Positions 1 to 6,477 of a stretch of 6,477 nt of DNA are shown here, one piece after another. The stretch spans positions 1 to 6,477 of the forward strand of contig CAJJOX010000132.1 in assembly GCA_905193485.1 (NCBI GenBank), in the 5' to 3' direction. The first letter of the stretch is position 1; each line of letters starts with the position of its first letter. Below the pieces are notes generated by a model that was not told the DNA's origin, did no database searches, and worked only from the letters and a program-made list of their open reading frames with translations. A program made the translations under genes and the position numbers. Origin of the DNA: an uncultured Porphyromonadaceae bacterium. GTDB taxonomy: Bacteria > Bacteroidota > Bacteroidia > Bacteroidales > Muribaculaceae.

Positions 1-1
1 G

Positions 2-250
2 GGATACTTCTTAATGAAAAGTGCCTTGCAGTATTTACTCTCGTCCTCAAAATGGATACATTCGCAGGTTATCGTTGATGATGATGTGGATCAGGATGCA
101 AAAGTTCTTCCTCTTATAATACAGCCGTTTGTTGAAAATGCCTTTGTGCATGGTCTGGAGTCAAGTGAGGACGGTGGAAATCTTACAGTGCATGTGAGCC
201 GTGACATGGGAGTCATCGTCGTGACAATAGAGGATGACGGTGTCGGAATG
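2..250 (+). pseudogene. C-terminal fragment of a LytS/YehU-type sensor histidine kinase, truncated after the G1 box
   Basis: This stretch encodes the start of the HATPase_c domain found in kinases that pair with LytTR response regulators. Visible are the N-box-like run VLPLIIQPFVENAFVHG (residues 31-47 counted from the ATG at 14), with the Asn of VENA and the following His-Gly typical of the family, a GGNLTVHV strand, and the G1 box EDDGVGM (73-79). The segment before it (SALQYLLSSSKWIHSQV) sits where these kinases have the end of the phosphoacceptor helix region; the phosphorylated His would be upstream of the window. After the G1 box the kinase sequence stops: there is no ATP lid, no GxGxG-like G2 box and no kinase stop codon. 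It therefore cannot form a complete ATP-binding domain. It is kept in frame with the receptor that follows. By hand count GC at third codon positions is about 43% here and about 52% over the next 81 codons, a small difference that proves nothing alone. Confidence 0.78.
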
Positions 251-2737
251 GACTTTGTCAGCGTCATTGCTTCACCGGCTAATGCCCCGAAGACGATATT
301 GGCATCTGTCTTCACCGATGAAAACGGCAAGTTCCAAATGTTGGTCAGCAGCGAGTGTGATAGCCTTATTCTCAAAGCGTCAAGTGTCGAGATTGCTCCG
401 GCACAGATTACCGTGCCTAACCGTTCCGGTAGCTATGAAATCATTGTAGATAACCGCGTTATTGAACTTAAAGAGGTTGTTGTCAAGTCAAAGAAAATCT
501 ACTCGCAAGGCGACACAATCAACTATAATGTCGGCTCATTCCTTTCGCAGACAGACCAGTCGATCGCAGACGTATTGAAAAAGATGCCTGGCATATCTGT
601 GTCGGACGCCGGACAAATCTCATATCAGGGCAAGCCGATTAAGAATTTGTATATAGAGGGTCTTGACCTTATGAAAGGACATTACGGCATAGCCACCAAC
701 AACATCGACCCCAATAACATCGCTACCGTGCAAGTGCTCGAAAACCATCAGGACATCAAGGCGCTCAAAGGGCTTCGCCCCGAGGAACAGGCGTCTATTA
801 ACCTGCGGCTCAAAGAGGGTGTCAAAGGCGTATTCAATCTCATAGCCACACTCGGAGGCGGCTATAGCGATGAAGGATTGTGGAACAATTCGGCTATCGC
901 CACATATTTTCGTCGCGATAGCCAATTCCTTGTCACTTATAAGGGCAACAACACCGGCGAGGATTTGTCGCAGGAACTTTATTCCTTCGACAACGATTAT
1001 TCGCGCACGAGCAATATATCGTCGATCTCCATGCCGTCGGCTCCCGGAATTGACAAAATGTTCTATTACTTCAACCGATCTCACAATGCTACGTTCAACA
1101 ATATCTATCGTGTAGGCCGCTCGGGTGAGTTCGGCATAAACGCCGCTTATCTAAACGACCGAGATACGCGTAGCAGCAGCGCATCGATGACCAATTTTCT
1201 GCCTGACGGCGGTCAGAACATCGTAGACGAGGTAATGCGAGGCACCGCCCGTATGCAGAAAGCATACGGCGACCTTACCTATCTGAACAATGGCGACGAG
1301 AATTATCTCAAGGAACAACTAAAATTCGACTGGAGCAAGAGTGACGCTGACAGCCGTATTCTTGCCGGTGATGAAGACATAGTGCAGATTGGAAAGACCT
1401 ACCGCCTACTGAATAAATTTCACATGACGCATCGTAATTCAGAGGATCGTGGGTTTGAAATATCTTCTCTTGTCAATCTCGAAAAACGGCCTCACAGCCT
1501 TTACGTATCGCCAAATCTTTTCCCTGATATGATAATGGGCGATATGCTTTATCAGCATGTCGATTACCGCAATATATCCACCGAGAACAGCGCGGGATTA
1601 TTGTCGGCTCTTAAAATCGGAAACTTCACACTTCATCCGTCCGCAATCGTGAACTATCATCACAATGCGCTCGAGAGCCGACTTGATGCAATGCGCAATG
1701 ACCTTACACTTGACTACCTCGACGCCGGTCTCAGAGCCGAAATAATGTTCAATATCAGAAAGTTCCATGCTTCGCTCTATATGCCGATGAAATACCGATT
1801 ATTCCGACTTGACAATAGGATCGACGGCATCATTACCGATAAAAACCGCTTTCGTGTGGAACCGTCCTTAAACTTGACATATAAAGTCAACAGCAGCCAT
1901 AATATCAATGCTTCCGCCGCTCTGAATTATATGACACCCTCTATCGAGACATTATACTCAGGCTACATTTTGACTTCTTACCGCCAACTGTCGGCTTACG
2001 ATGTAGCCGGTCTGTATGAGGGAATGAATCAGAACTATTCACTGAAATATGATTTCAAGAATATTCTCTCAATGAGTTTCGCCGGAGCGGAAGTCGCATG
2101 GTACAGGCAGTCGCCCGATGTCCTTTACGGTTCTTACTATGACGGCATCGTGCAGCATACCATAAGCCGCCGCACATCTGAGAACAGCAATATGCTATCA
2201 GCCAAAGTCCATGCAAGTCAGGGCTTCGACTGGCGACGGCTCAAAATAGGCGCCTCCATCACATATTCCTATTACGACAGCCCGCTGCTTGTTCAAAACG
2301 ATGTGTTGCGATATACCGGCAACAGCCTCGGAGTCAACGCCGACATCAGCCTTACGCCTTTCAAATGGTTGGCTGTGTCATATCAGGGCAATTACTCACA
2401 GTCGGCCACACAGCCGAAAAGAGGTGAGCGATTTCCGTGGCTACGCGCCGTAAGCAACAAGGGTACTCTTGATTTTACAATTCCCGGAGGCGTTACTCTC
2501 TCGACATCGCTCTATCATTACTACAATAATTTCAATGACGGCGACCGTTCTTTCCTCCTTCTCAACGCCGAGGCAAAATATTCCATCAAGCGTTTCAGTT
2601 TCACGCTGTCATGCGACAATCTGCTCAATCGCAAAACTTATGTATACTCCAACCTTTCGGCTCTCACCGAGTCAAGAGCGATTTACAACATACGTCCCCG
2701 CAGCATACTGCTAAAGATAAGATTCAGAATTTTATAA
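2..2737 (+). CDS. Chimeric ORF: histidine kinase C-terminal fragment fused to TonB-dependent-receptor-like outer-membrane protein (5' end outside window)
   Basis: The frame is open from nt 2 to a TAA at 2735-2737. The ATG at 14 lies inside kinase-like sequence and is probably not the true start. Residues below are numbered from that ATG. Residues 1-79 match the ATPase region of LytS/YehU-type kinases. From about residue 80 the protein reads as an outer-membrane receptor: a CarboxypepD_reg-like domain (about 80-158, with TDENGKF at 101-107 and a closing LKEVVVKSK), then a plug-like domain (about 161-280, with GDT at 166-168, MPG at 191-193, YIEG at 213-216 and LENHQDIKAL at 242-251). The rest is a long beta-barrel rich in alternating hydrophobic and aromatic residues, ending in KIRFRIL. 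The final residue is Leu, where such barrels often end in Phe. The receptor part is about 828 residues, near full length for the family, but lacks its signal peptide and first domain strand. Barrels of this kind often precede GLPGLI genes in Bacteroidota. The receptor identity is firm; its ligand is unknown, and TonB dependence is inferred because any TonB box would lie in the missing N-terminus. Confidence 0.88.
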   Translation, partial: GYFLMKSALQYLLSSSKWIHSQVIVDDDVDQDAKVLPLIIQPFVENAFVHGLESSEDGGNLTVHVSRDMGVIVVTIEDDGVGMDFVSVIASPANAPKTILASVFTDENGKFQMLVSSECDSLILKASSVEIAPAQITVPNRSGSYEIIVDNRVIELKEVVVKSKKIYSQGDTINYNVGSFLSQTDQSIADVLKKMPGISVSDAGQISYQGKPIKNLYIEGLDLMKGHYGIATNNIDPNNIATVQVLENHQDIKALKGLRPEEQASINLRLKEGVKGVFNLIATLGGGYSDEGLWNNSAIATYFRRDSQFLVTYKGNNTGEDLSQELYSFDNDYSRTSNISSISMPSAPGIDKMFYYFNRSHNATFNNIYRVGRSGEFGINAAYLNDRDTRSSSASMTNFLPDGGQNIVDEVMRGTARMQKAYGDLTYLNNGDENYLKEQLKFDWSKSDADSRILAGDEDIVQIGKTYRLLNKFHMTHRNSEDRGFEISSLVNLEKRPHSLYVSPNLFPDMIMGDMLYQHVDYRNISTENSAGLLSALKIGNFTLHPSAIVNYHHNALESRLDAMRNDLTLDYLDAGLRAEIMFNIRKFHASLYMPMKYRLFRLDNRIDGIITDKNRFRVEPSLNLTYKVNSSHNINASAALNYMTPSIETLYSGYILTSYRQLSAYDVAGLYEGMNQNYSLKYDFKNILSMSFAGAEVAWYRQSPDVLYGSYYDGIVQHTISRRTSENSNMLSAKVHASQGFDWRRLKIGASITYSYYDSPLLVQNDVLRYTGNSLGVNADISLTPFKWLAVSYQGNYSQSATQPKRGERFPWLRAVSNKGTLDFTIPGGVTLSTSLYHYYNNFNDGDRSFLLLNAEAKYSIKRFSFTLSCDNLLNRKTYVYSNLSALTESRAIYNIRPRSILLKIRFRIL
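245..262 (+). other. Fusion junction between kinase and receptor sequences
   Basis: Residues DDGVGM belong to the kinase G1 box, while FVSVIASP followed by TDENGKF belongs to a CarboxypepD_reg-like domain, which normally reads G-x-V-x-D-x-x-x-x-x-P-L-x-F-V-S-V. The intervening Asp (codon 251-253) could come from either parent. The join keeps frame. I see no inverted repeat, insertion-sequence end or long direct repeat at the join. The receptor side has lost an estimated 35-45 residues, namely its signal peptide and the first strand of the domain. Confidence 0.75.
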
Positions 2738-2749
2738 ACACCATAGAAA

Positions 2750-3607
2750 ATGAAACAAATAATCACACTACTCTGTGTGCTCATCCCGATAACGGGATTT
2801 GCCCAAGAAACCACATGCTCCCGTATTATTGACAAGGCTGAGCCTGTCGATACGGCAAAGTTCAATGTAACTTACACATTAAAATACAAATCGCATCCCG
2901 ATGTGCAGAATTACTATGATGATGTCAGGATTGTGCAGATAGGACGACGCTGTATCAAGGACTACAGCGATATTATCAACCACTTTGATTCGTTAGCAAC
3001 CGAACAGATTCGGCGCGGAGCTGACTCATATTCAAATGTCTCAGGCAATCCCTGGCCTTTGGAGATTGTCCGTCCTGTTCGCGGCACGGTTGCGGACTTG
3101 AAATACCGTCTGCCAGTATCTCCATTTCTTGTATATTCTGATTCTATTCCTACCCTTGAATGGGATTTCAGCAGTGAGGATAATGATACTATCATGGGAT
3201 ATGAATGTCGTAAAGCAATCACTGAATTTGCAGGACGCCAATATACAGCATGGTTTGCACCTGAAATACCTCTGCCTTTCGGACCATATAAGTTCGGAGG
3301 TCTGCCCGGTCTGATTCTGAAAATCGAGGACGTAGAACGACAATTTGTTTGGGAAGCTATCGGCTTCCAACGTACAAATGTTCCGATAATGGAATATACT
3401 TATCAAGACGGCAACGACAAAAAATGCTCAGTGTCAGATGTTAAGAAAACCCTTGTCCGCTATTTCAATTCACCTGTCGGTTTCTTGATCGCATCCATGG
3501 GCGGAGACGGCAGCAGAGTCTATATCGTCGGCAAAGACGGCAAAAAAATGGACAATAGCGAAGCATCTAAAATATCCATACCATACAAGCCTCTCGAAAT
3601 AAAATGA
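2750..3607 (+). CDS. GLPGLI family secreted protein
   Basis: This 285-residue protein belongs to the GLPGLI family (TIGR01200 / Porph_ging), a Bacteroidota family of unknown biochemical role. The name-giving motif is present at residues 184-189 in the context GPYKFGGLPGLILKIED. The typical preceding segment is also there: a GYECRKA stretch (150-156), then GRQYTAWFAPEIPLPFGPYK (162-181). The N-terminus is a Sec signal peptide: MKQ, a hydrophobic stretch IITLLCVLIPITG, and a likely cleavage site around GFAQ-E (residues 16-20). The product should therefore be periplasmic or surface associated. The start lies 12 bases after the receptor stop and no Shine-Dalgarno sequence precedes it, as is usual in this phylum. 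Co-transcription with the receptor-like barrel is very likely, and this pairing is common in Bacteroidota. Length and motifs indicate an intact gene. The function is not known and I assign none. Confidence 0.93.
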   Translation: MKQIITLLCVLIPITGFAQETTCSRIIDKAEPVDTAKFNVTYTLKYKSHPDVQNYYDDVRIVQIGRRCIKDYSDIINHFDSLATEQIRRGADSYSNVSGNPWPLEIVRPVRGTVADLKYRLPVSPFLVYSDSIPTLEWDFSSEDNDTIMGYECRKAITEFAGRQYTAWFAPEIPLPFGPYKFGGLPGLILKIEDVERQFVWEAIGFQRTNVPIMEYTYQDGNDKKCSVSDVKKTLVRYFNSPVGFLIASMGGDGSRVYIVGKDGKKMDNSEASKISIPYKPLEIK

Positions 3608-4608
3608 AGAAGTTACATATAATGATACTTCCCCTGATAATATCAGGAGGTGCCAACGTTCAGACCCCTACACTTTCCACAAATTTTGATATTATCGGAG
3701 GCAACTTACCCGCTATACGTCATATGATCGATATGAAAGTGTGTGGAGATACATTGTTGTTTACCTATGAAGGTGAAGATGGTCACGGACAAAGATTACT
3801 TCGGCGTGCGGTCATTGATTGTAAAAATAATACACTCGCAGTAAGTCCCGATATGGGAAAACGAAACGATGGTTATTATGCATCATATATGCCTTATCCC
3901 TTCATAGCCGATGACAGCACAATCCGGATAGTAAGTCAGGATGACTGTGATATTTATACCATAGAGAACGACACCGCATTTGTCAGGTCAAAACAATATC
4001 TCATGACAGGGAACAATACCGTGCCTTTCCCTATATCGCAGTATGTGCAGGACGTATTTATGACCGCGCCAGATAATTATGTTTTTATCGGCAGGGAACC
4101 AAAGGGAGGCCGACAGTATGCGATGAAAGCGGATTTGACAACAGCAAAAATAGACACCATCCGTCAAATCAACATATCGCCGGAGTTACAGTCATGGATG
4201 CCTAATGCCGGCGAACTGGCGTACTCAGGAAAACATTGCAGATTGGCATTTGCCTACAAGTTTCATCCGGCTATTGAAATATTCGGGCTTGACGGTAGCG
4301 CGATCAAGATGATTAAGATATGCGACGATACGTTTGATCCAAAGACGCTTTGCAATGCAGATTTTGAGATGTATAATCCAGTTCATTTTGCTGACATCTC
4401 CACTACTGCGGACTTTATATACGCCCTCTATAAAGGTGTGGAAGACAATGATGCGGACAAATCTATAATCTATCAGATAGATTGGAACGGAAATATCTTC
4501 CGAGCATATTTCCTAACCGCAGATTTACAGAATATAGCGGCATACAATAACGATTTACTGATCGGTTGGGATGGGAAAAGATTCATTATCGTGACGCCGC
4601 AAATCTGA
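3604..4608 (+). CDS. BF3164-like / TolB-like six-bladed beta-propeller protein, exported
   Basis: This 334-residue protein resembles the BF3164 family of Bacteroidota (PF15869, TolB-like propeller). Supporting features are repeated short beta-rich blocks, NYVFIGREPKGGRQYAMKAD (158-177), the segment TADFIYALYKG (268-278), and a late blade motif IYQIDWNGNIFRAYFLT (289-305). It starts with a short signal-like segment: MKKLHIM, then ILPLIIS, then a possible cleavage region near GGANVQT. Family members are often lipoproteins, but there is no lipobox Cys here, so this one is more likely released or processed by signal peptidase I. Its ATG overlaps the TGA of the GLPGLI gene (ATGA at 3604-3607), which implies translational coupling. 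No Shine-Dalgarno sequence is visible. The gene ends with TGA just before the convergent hairpin. The family function is unknown; a role as an envelope partner of the upstream barrel is inferred only from the operon. The family call is from motif memory and is moderately sure. Confidence 0.75.
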   Translation: MKKLHIMILPLIISGGANVQTPTLSTNFDIIGGNLPAIRHMIDMKVCGDTLLFTYEGEDGHGQRLLRRAVIDCKNNTLAVSPDMGKRNDGYYASYMPYPFIADDSTIRIVSQDDCDIYTIENDTAFVRSKQYLMTGNNTVPFPISQYVQDVFMTAPDNYVFIGREPKGGRQYAMKADLTTAKIDTIRQINISPELQSWMPNAGELAYSGKHCRLAFAYKFHPAIEIFGLDGSAIKMIKICDDTFDPKTLCNADFEMYNPVHFADISTTADFIYALYKGVEDNDADKSIIYQIDWNGNIFRAYFLTADLQNIAAYNNDLLIGWDGKRFIIVTPQI

Positions 4609-4633
4609 CAAAGATAAATTGAGCTATGCTACA

Positions 4634-4680
4634 ATACATTTAGAGCCGGCCTCATTTATCATGGCCGGCTCTAAGTGTAT
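4634..4680. terminator. Long hairpin between convergent genes, probable bidirectional terminator
   Basis: Bases 4634-4651 pair with 4663-4680 around an 11-base loop (4652-4662). The core of the stem is agagccggcc against ggccggctct. On the + strand all 18 positions pair, one of them (4639 with 4675) as U-G; on the - strand that position is an A-C mismatch. It lies 25 bases after the propeller gene's stop and 23 bases after the GH2 stop, where two convergent genes would share a terminator. No strong U-tract follows on either strand, so it is not a textbook intrinsic terminator. It could instead protect the 3' ends of both transcripts. Confidence 0.75.
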
Positions 4681-4703
4681 GATATGTAATGTTTGTGGCT
4701 TTA

Positions 4704-6476
4704 CTATTCAGGACTTGCCGATGTGAGGTTGATTTTAGCTGACTTAAGGCCGGGAGCAGTTGCAATAAATTCAATATTTCCCGGTTTTTCGTCTGTTTTC
4801 ACAATTGCGGTAAGCTGACCATGGAATGTAGTCATTTCAGGTTTTTGGAATGACTCAAGCGATGCGGGATCTCCGTTGGCAACGGCATGGAACGATCCGG
4901 CGCCTTTTACTTTAAACCTGATTTTCTTAGCGGCATCAGGGCAAAGATTGCCATCCTTATCCACTACTTTGACATTGATAAATGAAAGGTCGCGACCATC
5001 GGCTGTCAATTGGGAACGATCGGCCGACAGCTCTATATGGTGGGGGACGCCGGCGGTATGTATCTCTTTAGTTGCGACCGGATTGCCGGACTCGTCATAA
5101 GCGACCACCTTCACAATGCCCGGTTCATATTTTGTGTCCATCCACATGAGGCGGTAACGTTTCTGACGTTCGAAACTCTTCTGTGCAGCCTCCGTGTAGC
5201 TGCTGTCAATGCCTATTGAAGTGTCTTTTTTACGACGACCTTGACTTACACCATTTATAAATAGCTCCGCTTCCGGATAATTGGTGTAGACAAACACCGG
5301 TGTCGTTTCGCCTTCCCGACCAGGCCACGTCCAATGTGGCAGAATGTGAAGCGTTTCTTCTTCGGGACGCCAATGACTGCGATAAAGATAATATCGGTCC
5401 TTTGGTATGCCTGCAAGATCGATAATGCCGAAAAGAGAGCTATGGCTGGGCCAGTTAGTGTAATACGGCGTAGGTTCTCCAAGATAGTCGAAGCCGGTCC
5501 ATACAAATTCGCCAATGCAATAGGGCAGATCGTCATGTTGTATGAAATCGTCTTCGGGAAGATTTGACCATCCGCAATGCTCCACATCATAGCTCGAGCT
5601 TTGATGATCGTCATATACCGCCATGGCCTTGCGTTCGACAGGGAATTTATATACACCACGTGACGAAACTGTAGATGCCGTTTCGCTTCCGAGCACTATT
5701 TGCTGAGGGAGTTTCTGATAAGCTTCAGGATACTTGAATGGCCGATAGTTGAACCCGGCGACGTCCATTATCGCAGCGAAATTGTTGTTTAGAACAGCAT
5801 CCGGGCCATCCATGCCTTGAGTTACAGGTCGCGTAGGGTCTTCCCGATGGGCGATGTTCTGAAGATAATAAGCTGTCTTGCAATCGCCTTCATGCCATTG
5901 TTCCGACACTTCGTTACCGATGCACCACATAACAATCGAAGGATTGTTCCGATAATGACGTATCAGGTTAGTAAGATCTTTTTCAGCCCATTCGTCAAAA
6001 AGCAGATTGTAGCCGTTTTTGCATTTCGGCTTGCGCCATTCATCAAAACTTTCGGCCATAACCATCATACCCATTTCATCGCAGGCTTTGATAAGCTCCG
6101 GAGCCGGCATATTGTGCGATGTGCGGATAGCGTTGCACCCCATATCTTTTAATATGCGTATCTGTCGCCGGATGGCTGCATCATTTACAGCCATACCAAG
6201 TGGCCCAAGGTCGGAGTGATTGCAAACACCCTTGAAATTGGTTCGTTTCCCGTTGAGATAGAAACCGTCATTAGGACGCACTTCAATGGTGCGAATTCCA
6301 AAAGTGGTGGAATATTCGTCTTTGACGGTATTTCCGTCGGAGAGCGTTGACACGGCAGTATAGAGCACTGGTGAGTCGGGGCTCCATAGTTGCGGGTTGT
6401 CAATGGAGATCTTTTGCTCCACCTCGTTGCCTTCGTTGGCCAAAACGCGAAGATCGGAGATCGGTGTTGTAGCTTG
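4704..6476 (-). CDS. Glycoside hydrolase family 2 enzyme, beta-galactosidase-like, with DUF4982 module (N-terminus outside window)
   Basis: The frame is open to the right edge (visible residues 1-590, Q1 encoded at 6476-6474) and ends in tandem stops TAG-TAA. In order there is the end of the GH2 immunoglobulin-like domain (about 1-66, with NPQLWSPDSPVLY), the TIM barrel (about 67-365), a DUF4982 module (about 370-465, HWTWPGREGE at 381-390 and AELFING), and a C-terminal beta-sandwich resembling GH2 C-terminal domain 5 (about 478-583). Barrel motifs are NHSDLG (86-91), NAIRTSHN (115-122), ESFDEW (142-147), GNEVSEQ with the probable acid/base Glu189 (codon 5912-5910), GSETAS with the probable nucleophile Glu265 (codon 5684-5682), and WTGFDYLGEP (326-335). 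Both catalytic Glu are intact. The enzyme should hydrolyse beta-linked sugars, galactosides being the best guess, but GH2 specificity cannot be read from these motifs. Roughly 200 residues, the signal peptide and sugar-binding domain, are missing by windowing. It is transcribed towards the receptor operon, so it is a separate unit. Confidence 0.92.
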   Translation of the reverse strand, partial: QATTPISDLRVLANEGNEVEQKISIDNPQLWSPDSPVLYTAVSTLSDGNTVKDEYSTTFGIRTIEVRPNDGFYLNGKRTNFKGVCNHSDLGPLGMAVNDAAIRRQIRILKDMGCNAIRTSHNMPAPELIKACDEMGMMVMAESFDEWRKPKCKNGYNLLFDEWAEKDLTNLIRHYRNNPSIVMWCIGNEVSEQWHEGDCKTAYYLQNIAHREDPTRPVTQGMDGPDAVLNNNFAAIMDVAGFNYRPFKYPEAYQKLPQQIVLGSETASTVSSRGVYKFPVERKAMAVYDDHQSSSYDVEHCGWSNLPEDDFIQHDDLPYCIGEFVWTGFDYLGEPTPYYTNWPSHSSLFGIIDLAGIPKDRYYLYRSHWRPEEETLHILPHWTWPGREGETTPVFVYTNYPEAELFINGVSQGRRKKDTSIGIDSSYTEAAQKSFERQKRYRLMWMDTKYEPGIVKVVAYDESGNPVATKEIHTAGVPHHIELSADRSQLTADGRDLSFINVKVVDKDGNLCPDAAKKIRFKVKGAGSFHAVANGDPASLESFQKPEMTTFHGQLTAIVKTDEKPGNIEFIATAPGLKSAKINLTSASPE

Positions 6477-6477
6477 T

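Noticed and set aside
14..16. ATG as the start of the first gene
   Set aside because: The frame is open to the left edge, and the codons just before and after the ATG continue the kinase-like region. No signal peptide or ribosome-binding site supports initiation here.
620..1084. 154-codon - strand ORF
   Set aside because: It lies antisense to conserved plug and barrel coding sequence and resembles no family I know. It is a shadow frame.
2783..2798. Perfect 6-bp inverted repeat atcccg/cgggat with a 4-base loop early in the GLPGLI gene
   Set aside because: It is short and lies within signal-peptide codons; it could easily arise by chance and no regulatory context supports it.
3633..3651. Near-palindrome cctgata-a-tatcagg followed by an aggaggt sequence resembling a Shine-Dalgarno site
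   Set aside because: It lies in the signal-peptide codons of the propeller gene. No suitable start codon follows at the right distance, and this phylum seldom uses Shine-Dalgarno sites.
5255..5659. 134-codon - strand ORF in another frame of the GH2 gene
   Set aside because: It overlaps the TIM barrel and DUF4982 coding region, which carries clear motifs in the other frame. No independent evidence supports it.
6441..6443. Apparent start of the GH2 gene on the - strand
   Set aside because: The codon is TTG inside a GH2 immunoglobulin-like domain, and the frame stays open for 11 more codons to the window edge. The real start is outside the window.
1..6477. CRISPR arrays, tRNA or rRNA genes, insertion sequences, toxin-antitoxin or defence genes
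   Set aside because: I saw no repeated spacer pattern, cloverleaf, transposase or terminal inverted repeats. Coding sequence fills the window apart from the 12-base and 95-base gaps.

Overview
The window looks like Bacteroidota DNA, most likely order Bacteroidales. The evidence is an outer-membrane receptor with a CarboxypepD_reg-type N-terminus followed by a GLPGLI-family protein, a six-bladed-propeller protein of the BF3164 type, a large glycoside hydrolase family 2 enzyme carrying a DUF4982 module, and start codons with no recognisable Shine-Dalgarno sequence. A gut Bacteroidales such as a Muribaculaceae member would fit, but that is a guess from gene content and moderate GC.

Layout. Positions 2-4608 (+ strand) form one tight transcription unit of three reading frames. 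The first is open to the left edge and is a chimera: about 83 codons of the C-terminal ATPase region of a LytS/YehU-type sensor histidine kinase run in frame into an outer-membrane TonB-dependent-receptor-like protein, with the switch near nt 245-262. Twelve bases later comes a GLPGLI-family secreted protein (2750-3607), and its stop overlaps the start of a BF3164/TolB-like propeller protein (3604-4608). A 95-base convergent gap (4609-4703) holds a strong 18-bp hairpin that probably ends transcription from both sides. From 4704 to the right edge, on the - strand, lies the 3' three quarters or so of a GH2 glycosidase (beta-galactosidase-like), whose signal peptide and sugar-binding domain lie outside the window.

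How the genes may work together. Receptor-like barrel, GLPGLI protein and propeller protein are all predicted to be exported and are closely packed, so they plausibly form one envelope-associated function; what it transports or senses is not shown by the sequence. The GH2 enzyme is transcribed towards them and ends at the shared hairpin, so it belongs to a different transcription unit and need not be functionally linked.

The main oddity is the kinase-receptor fusion. The kinase part stops just after its G1 box and the receptor part starts inside its first domain without a signal peptide, so neither half looks complete. A deletion between neighbouring genes, or an assembly join near a contig end, explains this better than a designed fusion protein.
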